Source: Mesorhabditis belari (taxonomy: Eukaryota > Nematoda > Chromadorea > Rhabditida > Rhabditidae). From it: a stretch of 64,000 nucleotides of DNA. The stretch is taken from NCBI GenBank assembly GCA_958450365.1, contig CAUEEP010000735.1, positions 1,803,501-1,867,500 on the forward strand, in the 5' to 3' direction. This document shows positions 45,716-55,329 of this stretch, in pieces. A program made the translations under genes and the position numbers. Numbering within the stretch: the stretch's first letter is position 1; every line of letters starts with the position of its first letter. The notes under the pieces are model-generated. The model was given only the letters and a program-made list of their open reading frames with translations, was not told where the DNA came from and did not search any database.

Positions 45716-45759
45716 GTAATATCTAACTAATTATAAGTAATTAGTAACTTTTAGAGTTG

Positions 45760-45890
45760 GATAAGTTGGTTCTGGATAAGCTGCTTTATGGGTTTAAGCA
45801 AAGATATGGTCGGCGCCGGGATTCGAACCCGCGACCTCTCGCTTAACGCTCTTTCCAACGAGCTACAGCGACATGTATCCCATTGCTTTA
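45760..45890 (-). repeat. Third copy of the tRNA-like family
   Basis: Near-identical to 45450-45530. It continues into the array of CACTTGTAGGCTTCTAA repeats at 45895-46140. Confidence 0.62.
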
Positions 45891-45894
45891 TTTC

Positions 45895-46140
45895 TAATCA
45901 CTTATAGGCTTCTAACCACTTGTAGAAGCCACTTGTAGGCTTCTAATCACTTGTAGAAGCCACTTGTAGGCTTCTAATCACTTGTAGAAGCCACTTGTAG
46001 GCTTCTAACCACTTGTAGAAGCCACTTGTAGGCTTCTAATCACTTGTAGAAGCCACTTGTAGGCTTCTAACCACTTGTAGAAGCCACTTGTAGGCTTCTA
46101 ATCACTTGTCGGCTTCTAACCGCTTGTCGGCTGTAACATA
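45895..46140 (+). repeat. ~31-bp tandem array next to tRNA-like unit
   Basis: Seven or so alternations of CACTTGTAGGCTTCTAATCA and CTTGTAGAAGC. The same sequence occurs once or twice beside each other copy of the family (14430, 45555), so the array grew from the element's own flank. Confidence 0.75.
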
Positions 46141-46680
46141 GGCTTTATTTCTAACCACTTGTTCACCAAATCAAAGCCTCACCCGAGATTCATCACTATA
46201 CAAATCCCAAACAAAATCCCAATTTTTATCATCCAATCACTGAGCCACAAATCACTAGAAAATCTTTTCTTTCAGCTTTTCTTTGTTTTCTTTCTCTGAT
46301 ATCGGTTGTAAACCAAAAAGAGATTTGCCCCGACGTATGAGTGCTTTGACTTTTTTCTCAAGCCAAAAGCTGATCAGACTTTTCCCCTTTTACCAACAGC
46401 TGTCCTTTAAATTCTCATTTTTCTTTTCTTCTCTTTCTTTTTTTCAAAAATTCGTTTGTGATTTTTTTCGTAAACATTCCACGATTGAAATTTTGATTTT
46501 GACTCGGTTTTCTAATCTTTTTACTGCCTTGAAGCATTCAAATATCAGCGTTGGATTCACCAAACACTCCAGAATTTCTTTCGCAAATGTAAACTTTGCT
46601 CTTCTTGTTTTAAGAATAAGTTTTAATTAATAGACTCAATAAATGAATAACTCAAATAGCTGAATAGCTCAAGATGAGCA

Positions 46681-46764
46681 GCCTAAGCCTAAGCCTAAGC
46701 CTAAGCCTAAGCCCAAGCCTAAGCCTAAGCCTAAGCCTAAGCCCAAGCCTAAGCCTAAGCCTAA
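46681..46764 (-). repeat. Interstitial telomere repeat, 14 units
   Basis: GCCTAA (complement of TTAGGC, the nematode telomere unit) repeated 14 times, with GCCCAA at units 6 and 11, giving a 30-bp higher-order period. A 14-bp array GATGAGCAGCTCAA follows to 46830. Confidence 0.9.
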
Positions 46765-46844
46765 GATGAGCAGCTCAAGATGAGCAGCTCAAGATGAGCA
46801 GCTCAAGATGAGCAGCTCAAAATGAATAGCTCTAATCGATTTCC

Positions 46845-47075
46845 CGACCCTAAAAACATCCGAGTACAAATTTACAGCTATCCTCTTTTTCTCTGGGCCA
46901 TCTACAAAGCAAAAGAGAACAGCTCAATATCTTTTTTTGCCACCAACAAAGAAAAATCTCTATAACTGTTCTTTGTGCAGTTGCGTAATCGCTCTCCATC
47001 TGACAAACTGCTTTGGTATAAAGTGCTTTCATTTTGAAATCCGTAAAGGGGAAAGAGGCTGAGCTTTCCCGCTTT
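46845..47075. repeat. Dispersed repeat, inverted relative of 31330-31525
   Basis: Contains CCGAGTACAAATTTACAGCT and GGGCCATCTACAAAGCAAAA. The minus-strand ORF across it is a by-product. 47075-47450 holds nothing recognisable. Confidence 0.55.
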
Positions 47076-47449
47076 TTCAGCGTCATTATCTAAAAACTCT
47101 TAGCATCAATTTATGCCTTAAATTTGGCAATATTCTTACTCAAAATGAGAATAAAAGCTCTGATTTCTTGTTCTTTAAATGCTAATGGTTTTAACCAGTT
47201 AGCTTTTTACTTTCTACTTCTAATTTGAAGAGTTGATCCTTGAAAATCTCGTTCTTGAAGAAATCGGATCTCATGGTTGGATGGGAGCGTTCTCTTCTCA
47301 TCTCCTTTCCTTTCAATTCTCTCTAATCTCATTTTCTTGCTCCAACACCAACAGTTAAAAAGCGAATTCAGATTTTAAAGTATAAAATGGATGAAATGAA
47401 CAGCATAAAGAGCCAATATTTGACCAATATTATTTGACCAGGCAAGGTT

Positions 47450-48110
47450 AAAGTCAGGATAGCCAGTTCAAGTCCTGACTTCTGGAGCCAGTTACTTTTT
47501 TCTGGTTGCCAGTTGACCAGACAATGGATAACCAGGTCAAGTCCTGACTTCTCCTCCTGAGCTGTTAAGTCTATCAAGTCCTGAGCCAGTTACTTTTTTC
47601 TAGTTACTAGTTACTTTAACTAGAAGCCAAGACAGGTAATGCTTGACTTGACTTTTAGCTGGACTCTGGCCTAGCCTAGCCTGACTTTTCTGCAAGTCAA
47701 CCTAAAGAAAGAAGGAAGGAAACCAACCAGAGGTCAAAACTGAGCTTGACTTTTGAATCGGTTGAAGCAGGAGTGGTTGGGGCTTGACTTGTGCATGAAT
47801 TGAGAGTCAGAAATGTTCCGGTTCTTAAGTTTGTAAGCCAGACTAGGCAGTAGCCAAGACAGCTAAAAGAAGTTCAGTTCTGGCCTCTGGTTGGTTTCTT
47901 CTTGGTTGACTGGTTGACTTGGTTGACTGGTTGACTTGACTGGTTGACTGGTTGACTTGCATAAAAGTCAGGCTCTAGGCCAGAGTCCAGCTGGAAACCA
48001 AGTCAAGCATTACCTGTCTTGGCTTCTAGTAACTGGCTCAGGACTTGATAGACTTAACAGCTCAGGAGGAGAAGTCAGGACTTGACCTGGTTATCCATTG
48101 CCTGGTCAAC
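47450..48110. mobile_element. Foldback element, ~250-bp and ~180-bp arms
   Basis: AGGTCAAGTCCTGACTTCTC and AAGCCAAGACAGGTAATGCT on the left are matched in reverse complement at 47990-48110. The centre holds GACTTGACTGGTTGACTGG repeats. Confidence 0.75.
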
Positions 48111-48169
48111 TATTGGTTTCTCGCTTAAAAATCTCAAAATAGAATCTAAAAACATTTAGATATTCAATT

Positions 48170-48425
48170 AGAATTAGAATCAGAATCAGAATCTGAGCCT
48201 GAATCTGAATCTAAATCAGAATCAGAACCTGAATCTGAACCTGAATCAGAATCTGAATCAGAACCTGAATCTGAACCTGAATCTGAATCAGAATCAGAAT
48301 CTGAATCTGAAGCAGAATCAGAATCAGAATCTGAGGCAGAAGCAGAATCAGAACCTGAAGCAGAATCCGAATCTGAATCAGAATCTGTATCAGAATCTGT
48401 ATCTGAATCAGAATTAGAATCTAAA
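48170..48425 (+). repeat. GAATCA/GAATCT hexamer array
   Basis: About 40 units with A/T and C/A changes, flanked by ATCTAAAAACATTTAGATAT and a near match. 48430-49350 has no gene; one minus ORF (48766-48518) has no support. Confidence 0.9.
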
Positions 48426-49354
48426 AACTTTTAGATATTCAATCTTGTTGGATTCGATTCAAGGATCAAAATCCATTTTTCCATTTTTCCATTTTTCCAG
48501 ACCAGTCATTATTTTTCTCATTCACTCATTTTGACTTTGAATTCATTGAGAAAATAGCTGTGAAAGTGGTTAAATAATGAAAAAAAAGGGGATTCTGATG
48601 AGAGAAATGTATCAGATGGCCATTTCGTGCCATTAGGAAACCCCTTTTCGGAATCGCATTGTAAAATGAGATCCCAGAAATTCCCCAAAGGGTTTCTAAT
48701 GGAAATAAAAAAAATTGTTAAAGAGATCGCAATCTCAGGGCTGAGATCGCGTGTCAGCCCTTTCATTTGACGACAATTAAATCAAAATTTGATAACTATT
48801 GCAAGTTTTTGTGGTTTTTTGGCTAGATTCAGCTTTTCGCTAGACTTTAGCGTCAAAAATAAAGCGTCTAAAAGCTTTGGGAAAATAAAATTTGCATTGT
48901 AATGCCTGGATCAGAACTTGAAATAGTTTTTATTTGAGAAAAACTTGATGACAATGAATTCTTTTGACTTCTTGCTTGTTCTTGGACTGAATCTGAATCT
49001 GAATTAGTTCTTGGACTCAAAATTTTACCCAGCTTTCCATTGGGTGACTGGAAGTCAATCGATTTTGGATTTGAAGCATTGTTGAGGCTTTAGACTATTC
49101 GATTCAACTATTTGAACTATTAGATTCTGTTTTAAAGTTTAAAAAGAGACTATAACAGTTGAAAATTTATAAGAATACTTATTTTTTCTTTTTCCATTAA
49201 TCTTTATGATTAGAATATCTTTATGAATACTTTCACTTCAAAAAGAAATCTTTCTTTTGTACTAGACATAGAAAAATTCCAATCCAAACCTAATTCCACC
49301 TTCGTTTTCCTCTGAGATTTACTCTACAGATAGAAATTAATATAACATATAGAC

Positions 49355-49745
49355 ATCTTCAGCTTATAGCTTATAGCTTATAGCGTATAGCTTATAGTTT
49401 ATAGCTTATGGCTTATAGCTTATGGCTTATAACTTATAGCTTATAGCTTATAGCTTAAATCAGCTTATAGCCTATCGCTTAAATCATCATATAGCTTATA
49501 ACATAAAGAAGCTTATAGCCTATAGCTTATAGCTTAAATCAGCGTATAGCTTCTAGCTTATAGCTTCAATCACCTTATAGCCTATAGCTTATAGCTTAAA
49601 TCGGCTTATAGCCTATAGCTTGTAGCTTATAGCTTATAGTTTAAATCAGCTTATAGCCTATCGCTTAAATCATCCTATAGCTTATAGCTTGTAGTTTAAA
49701 TCACCTTATAGCCTATAGCCTGTCGCTTAAATCATCCTATAGCCA
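49355..49745 (+). repeat. AGCTTATAGCTTATA array
   Basis: 7-bp units grouped into ~60-bp blocks with AAATCAGC. 49745-50120 has nothing else. Confidence 0.88.
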
Positions 49746-50120
49746 TAATTTCAAAGGAATCGATTAAGAAACGGCTGAAAAAACAAAGAAATTAAGTTGA
49801 GCTTTGAATTTTCCCATGTTTAGTTCGTACTATTATACCAACAATCATTTGAATTGCATCGGAAAGGTCTTTGTGAAAGTTTTTGTCAACCAAAACTCTC
49901 CGTTCGCTTCGAATACGGTAATGATTCATGCAGAAAAAGTGTCAAAAGAAAGGAAACGGTGCGATTGGTGTGCTGAGTGACCTCTTTCTCTATGCCATGC
50001 AAGAATTGTGAACAAACTACTCTTTTGATAAACAAATTTCTAGTTTTCTTCAAGTTACAGTAGGATTTTAAGTAAAGACTTTGATGTGACGCCGTGAGAT
50101 TTTAACAATCTGAATTTCCA

Positions 50121-50733
50121 GCTCAACGAAATATCGAAATCGTAGATTTTCCGATTCTCTAGGTTTTCTAAAGCTAACTTCCTTTCTAAATCTAATTTCC
50201 CATCAAAATCTAATCTATTTTATCTAGTCTATCTACTTTTTATATCTTTCAATCATTTATAAAGGATTGAAAGATATAAAAAGTTGAAAGAAGAGAAAAT
50301 CAAAAAACTCCTGCACCGCCGGGAGTCGAACCCACGACCTCTCGCTTCCCGCGCAACTGTGCTAACCATTACACTACAAGTCACTCGACTTCTCCTGATC
50401 TAGAGAGCATTAAGTTCCCTCCTCTCTGGACGACGTCGATGACGGACGACGTCCACACGTGTTGATTCCACACTTAACCCTTTCTAGAGTAAACGAGACC
50501 AAGCACCTTGTGGTGTAATGGTTAGCACTGTTGCATGGGAAGCGAAAGGTCCCAGGTTCGAGTCCCGGTGGCGCGAAGATTTTTGATTTTTTCTGCTTTC
50601 AACTACAAAGGATTGGAAGATATAAAAAGTAGATAGGTTAGATAAAAATAGATAAGATTACGGTAGAAAGGGAGTTAGATTTAGAAAACCTAGAGAAGCG
50701 GTAAATCTACGATTTCGATATTTTGTTGAGCTG
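50121..50733. mobile_element. Foldback with two inward-facing glycine-like tRNA units
   Basis: Outer arms 50121-50290 and 50595-50733: AAATCGTAGATTTTCCGATT... against AATCTACGATTT, with CTTTTTATATCTTTCAATC in both. The inner left unit is minus (about 50315-50393, B box GGGAGTCGAACCCACGACC). The inner right unit is plus (50509-50576, A box GTGGTGTAATGGTTAGCAC, B box CCCAGGTTCGAGTCCC). Between them, 50395-50505 has GACGACGTCGATGACGGACG. The right unit resembles tRNA-Gly but its anticodon stem does not close. Confidence 0.8.
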
Positions 50734-50807
50734 TTCGAATCTCTTTCGAATCTGGTTGAGCTGTTCGAAATTTTTAATCTGCTCGAGTTCCAACTTTGTG
50801 AACCCTC

Positions 50808-50880
50808 ACAGAATCAGACAAAAAGCAGGATTGGATAAAAATAGAGACAAGATTACGGTAGTCCAGAAAAGGGACACGTT
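50808..50880 (+). repeat. Second copy of the foldback outer arm
   Basis: TCACAGAATCAGACAAAAAG to GATTACGGTAG repeats, with changes, at 55695-55745. The shared GATAAAAATAGA...GATTACGGTAG also matches 50640-50665. Confidence 0.55.
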
Positions 50881-51194
50881 TTTTGACAGACTAGGGAAAA
50901 GGGATTCTAGTACAGTAAAAGATCATTCGTTTATTGTTAGCCTATTTTCAAAGGCTTTTTTTGATTCCTTATTCCCCACTGACCTGACCTCTGAGGCACT
51001 TATCAAGCAAGAAACCGCCAAAAACAAATTTGCATTCCATGACCCAGAAGTGAGAAAAGATCCTTGCATAAGATTGATGTCTTGTTTTCATTTCTTCCTG
51101 TTTTTTGAACATTCAACTTCTTTCTATTGCTTGATGACCCAGAAAATCGAAAGCAGATGTTAAAACTTGTAATTAGTGAGATGCGGGTTTTGTC

Positions 51195-51670
51195 ATTTGC
51201 ATAACTGGATGTAGGCTGAGCATTCGACTACTTGGATGGATGTAGGCTGAGCATAACTGGATGTAGGCTGAGCATTCGACTACTTGGATGGATGTAGGCT
51301 GAGCATAACTGGATGTAGGCTGAGCATTCGGCTACTTGGATGGATGTAGGCTGAGCATAACTGGATGTAGGCTGAGCATTCGACTACTTGGATGGATGTA
51401 GGCTGAGCATAACTGGATGTAGGCTGAGCATTCGGCTACTTGGATGGATGTAGGCTGAGCATAACGTGGATGTAGGCTGAGCATTCGGCTACTTGGATGG
51501 ATGTAGGCTGAGCATAACTGGATATAGGATGAGCATAACTGGATATAGGATGAGCATAACTGGATATAGGATGAGCATAACTGAATATAGGATGAGCATA
51601 ACTGGATATAGGATGAACATAACTGGATGTAGGATGAACATAACTGGATGTAGGCTGAGCATTCGACAGG
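51195..51670 (+). repeat. Compound array, 18-22 bp units
   Basis: First half alternates TGAGCATAACTGGATGTAGG with TGAGCATTCGACTACTTGGA (about 63-bp higher order); second half is a pure 18-bp TGAGCATAACTGGATATAGGA form. Confidence 0.92.
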
Positions 51671-52019
51671 CTGAGCATTTAGAACTCAACTACTTTTGAT
51701 CTTTTAATCTTTTAATCTAATCTTTCTCTTTTAATCTAAGCCGTTTTCCAAATTTCTAAGATCGTTCTTAAAAAGATTATATTGATGAATTTGAGTTTCT
51801 TCGAAGACTTGGAACATTTTCATTCGGGCTGATTCGGGGCCGATTCGGGCCTTGCGGCAATTCGTGATCTATAAACTGTTCATCTCTTTTCCATGAGATT
51901 CTCTGAATCATTTGATTGTTTAGTATATCAATAGTTTAGTTTAAAATGTATAAAAGCGTTTTTAAAAAGATTATATTGATGAATTGGAGGCTTTTCGAAG
52001 ACTTGGAACCTTTTTATTC

Positions 52020-52812
52020 TGGGCGGATTTGGGGCCGATTTGAGGCTGATTCGGGCCAATTCGGACCAATTTGGACCGATTCGAGGCCAATCCGAACGAG
52101 TTCGGACCAATTCGGGTCGATTCTGGTCGATTCGAGGCCAATTAGGGCCGATTAGAGGCCAACTCGGGTCGATTCGAGGCCAATTCGGACCGATTCGGGT
52201 CGATTCGAGGCCAATTCTGACCGGTTCGGACCGATTCGGACCCATTCGGACGGATTCGGTCGATTCTAGGCCAATTCGGACCAATTCGGGCCAATTCGGA
52301 CCAATTCGGGCCGATTCGGACCAATTCGGACCGATTCGGGTCGATTCAAGGCCCATTGGCACCGATTCGAGGCCAATTTGGACCAATTCGGACCAATTCG
52401 GACCAATTCGGACGGATTCGGACCGATTCGGACCCATTCGGACGGATTCGGGCCGATTCTGGGCCAATTCGGACCAATTCGGGCCAATTCGGACCAATTC
52501 GGACCGATTCGGACCGATTCGGACGGATTCGGGTCGATTCGAGGCCCATTGGTACCGATTCGAGGCCAATTTGGACCAATTCGGACCAATTCGGACCAAT
52601 TCGGACGGATTCGGGTCGATTCGAGGCCAATTCTGACCGGTTCGGGTCGATTCTAGGCCAATTCGGACCAATCCGAGTCGATTCGAGACCAATTCTGACC
52701 GGTTCGGGTCGATTCTAGGCCAATTCGGACCAATCCGAGCCGATTCGAGGCCAATTCTGACCGGTTCGGACCAATTCAGACCAATTCGGACCCATTCAGA
52801 CCGATTCGGGAT
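52020..52812 (+). repeat. 10-bp array, 0.8 kb
   Basis: Decamers such as AATTCGGACC and GATTCGGGTC with GAGGCC variants; blocks of ~190 bp recur. All overlapping ORFs are artefacts of a 10-bp unit without stops. The segment before it (51770-51860) partly repeats 51960-52040. Confidence 0.93.
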
Positions 52813-52858
52813 CTTCAAAATGTTCATCTCTTTTCTCTAAATTCCCGGAATCATTTTC

Positions 52859-53158
52859 TTATTTAGTAATCAGTCCTATTTTATCAACATACTTTGAGCT
52901 GATTATTAGAGTATTAGAGAATATTTTATCATTTTCTGATTTCACCCTCAGATCAACAAACCCATTTTTGTTCTTAAACATCACGAGAAAATCTGGCAGG
53001 CATTTCTGAGAACGAAAATTTGTCGGATGATTGACGATGTTCAGTTCTGCGTTCGAAAGAAGGTTCAAAATATGTCCCCAAAGAGTTTTTGTCGGTTTTT
53101 CTTCGGAATAACAACGATTCCCATGAGAACAATTTTCTTGGAGACCTCTATTTAGGTC
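52859..53158 (-). pseudogene. Non-LTR retrotransposon endonuclease fragment
   Basis: One minus-strand frame of 99 codons reads DLNRGLQENCSHGN, then TLWGHILNLLSNAELNIVNH, PTNFRSQKCLPDFLVMFKNK and so on to a stop. GDxN-like and PT(R/N)F...PD(F/L) spacing resembles the C-terminal part of the APE-type endonuclease domain of LINEs. A stop lies just upstream and no reverse transcriptase is nearby. Identification rests on motif spacing only. Confidence 0.4.
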
Positions 53159-53159
53159 T

Positions 53160-54020
53160 TTTTATGATGTCCTCTTGGTAAAAATTTCTATTTTTCTTTA
53201 TTTTCTGGATATTTTTCATAATCTACAGCTTTCTCTTTTTGTTAGCTATCTCTATCTTCAGCTGTTTCATTTTATTCTTCTCTTCAGCTGTTTAGTCTCA
53301 ACTCTTGCACTAACTCTACCATTCTTGCTCTCTAACTGCTCCAAAATCTACTCGTTTTCTAAATCTTTTCATGGAAATCTTTAGAATTCTCGAATTTCTA
53401 TGAATCCTTCTATTTCTATGTTTTTGTTTTCTTTTCTTTCACTCTTAGTCAAGTCCACAAGATCTCCCAATCGAAATTCAAATGAAAACTCTGAAAAAGA
53501 AATGTTTTAAAGCAAACAAAGCAATAATTAGAAGAAAAAGATATTACCATTTAACGACATTATCATTCTAATCTGTTCCCATTCGCTAAAAGCGAATCAG
53601 AACAGATTAAAATTAGAATTTAAATTCATTCGAACATTCTTGATCTTTTAGTTTGGTTTCTTTTAGAATAGAACTTCTCGATTTTACTTTTTCTCCAAAC
53701 AATTGCTCTAAATTACTCTTTTTGCACTTAAGAATTGCAAAATGATACAAATAAAACGCAAGATTCAAAGCATTACACGTTACAGCATTACAGTGCAAGA
53801 TTACACGGTTACTTCATCATTATTTCTTCTCTAGCTTCTCTAGCTCTTTATCTAGTTTTAACACGAATTTTCCCAGACTCTCAAACTATTGGATTGGTGA
53901 ATTGAAGACTTTGAAGGTACATACATAAGAAATGCGGTCCAAAGCCAAGTCCAGAACTAGCCCTTGCAATTAGTTCAGTTATCCCAGCACAACTCCCAGT
54001 CCAAGCTTTTTGTCAGCTTT
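53160..54020. other. Stretch with one shared fragment
   Basis: 53560-53620 has an inverted AATCTGTTCCCATTCGC / GCGAATCAGAACAGATT. 53925-53990 (AAGAAATGCGGTCCAAAGCC) matches 57138-57185. No gene. Confidence 0.55.
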
Positions 54021-54023
54021 TTA

Positions 54024-54515
54024 TTGGGTTGGTGAATTGAAAACTGCCGAATTTTGAAATAAAATTGATTCAACATAAAACCATCAATTCATTCCAAATA
54101 ATTTCCATTATTATTGACGATTTCTGCTCATTTTAAAGGCAATTTGAGGATTCCTCTTTCGTAGTAGGATTTTGGTTTTGAATCGAAAAACTTTCAAAGC
54201 CAATTTTTGACTGCTTCTTCCGAATCGAAGTGTTAATCCAGAATAAATAGTAATCAGAAGTAATCAGAAATAGTAATCGGAAAGTAATCAAAAGGGGTGA
54301 GGTCCAGACTGTATGGGGAAAGCGCCAAAAGTTCCCAAACAAGGCTATTTACTTTAGATCGAATCAGTTTTGCAACATGAGGGCCCGCGTTGTCGTGGAT
54401 CAGAACGATCTTTTGACTTGGAGGGCCTATTCTTCTTCAGGGATTCATTCACCTTTCCCAACTGTTCACTGTATTTGATTGCTTTAACGGTCGTCTTGCT
54501 ATCCAGTAGGATTTT
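54024..54515 (-). pseudogene. Mariner (second family) transposase C-terminal fragment
   Basis: The right end carries the terminal repeat TTGGGTTGGTGAATTGAAAA on the plus strand at about 54023. Reading the minus strand, broken frames contain HDNAGPHVAK and YSLDLTP, the motifs around the second and third catalytic aspartates of mariner transposases, and end with a KLPLK...NNNGNYLE-like tail. Stops and shifts interrupt it. The N-terminal half is absent, replaced leftward by a palindromic MITE at 54560-54895. Confidence 0.75.
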
Positions 54516-54559
54516 GGTTTGTGTGTGAGACAAGTGTGAGACTCAAAAATGGAGGGCTA

Positions 54560-54895
54560 GAGATGTCTGATGCCCCAGTTTGAGCACTTTCTTCAAAAGA
54601 AACCCATTTTGGTGTCAATGGAAAAGTTGTAGAGAATCAAAAATTAGGCTTATAGCCAAATTTCCAAAAAGATACACTTAGTAGTTTTGCTTAAAATGCA
54701 AATTTTGTTGCAAGTTTTGTGAAAATTCGTAAATTGGGCATTTCTTGAAAACCAGTTTTTGAATCTTTCTGAAATTTTGGATATAAGCTTGATTTTTGAT
54801 TCTCTACAACTTTTCCATAGACACCAAAATGGGTTTCTTTTGAAGAAAGTGCTCAAACTGTCACATATGACAATAGCCCTCAGTTTTCAACTCAT
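54560..54895. mobile_element. Palindromic MITE, TTGGGTTGGTGAA family
   Basis: Copy of the 26-kb and 40-kb MITE: GAGCACTTTCTTCAAAAGAA at the left and its reverse complement near 54840, with TTTTCAACTCA at the right end. It is joined to the mariner fragment on its left. Confidence 0.7.
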
Positions 54896-55319
54896 AACAC
54901 TCATTTTCGCAGACTCTCAAACTATAAATGGGCCCTCAAATTCTTGTCAATATCTATTTCTGCTTAAAATTTTATCTCTATGTCTCTAGATATCGTCAGG
55001 CTCATCTCCAGGCTCAATCCCTGCCTAAAATCTTTCTCTCGATCTTTGCAAGTCTTCAAAACTCGTCTACAGCTTCCCCATCTTTTCAATTCTCAATTTT
55101 CTCTATACTTATCCCTTCAACTAGATGCTCTAGATCTAAACCTCTAGATTCTTGGCGAAAATTTCTCTTTGGACACATTCCACATGCACTTTGTCTCACC
55201 CGACACAAGCTCCTCCCACCCTCAGCCTCTCCCCTAAACATTCGCCCTTTATCTCTCCCCAATCCTCTTTCCCCTTTCATCTCTTCCCTTTTTTCTCTCA
55301 TCTATCTTTTCCCTAAAAT

Positions 55320-55329
55320 ATCTGTTCAG
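55320..55329 (+). promoter_or_regulatory. Likely spliced-leader acceptor
   Basis: Pyrimidine-rich sequence from 55240 ends ATCTGTTCAG directly before the ATG. No upstream exon is needed, as expected for trans-splicing. Confidence 0.5.

Noticed and set aside
46850..47086. Minus-strand ORF of 78 codons
   Set aside because: It coincides with a dispersed repeat also present at 31.3-31.5 kb in inverse orientation.
50509..50576. Functional tRNA-Gly gene
   Set aside because: A and B boxes are good but the anticodon stem-loop does not form properly and the unit is part of a repeated foldback; treated as tRNA-like.
50723..51163. 146-codon ORF with protein-like stretch (TSEALIKQETAKNKFAFHDP)
   Set aside because: Its start overlaps the outer arm of the tRNA foldback and no splice signals or family resemblance were found; kept only as a possibility.
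51195..51480. CRISPR-like alternation of repeat and spacer
   Set aside because: The spacers are themselves identical repeats and the DNA is eukaryotic; it is a higher-order minisatellite.
51928..52827. Long ORFs (up to 299 codons) in both strands
   Set aside because: They are by-products of a 10-bp array that lacks stop codons in several frames; no complex sequence, start context or splice sites.
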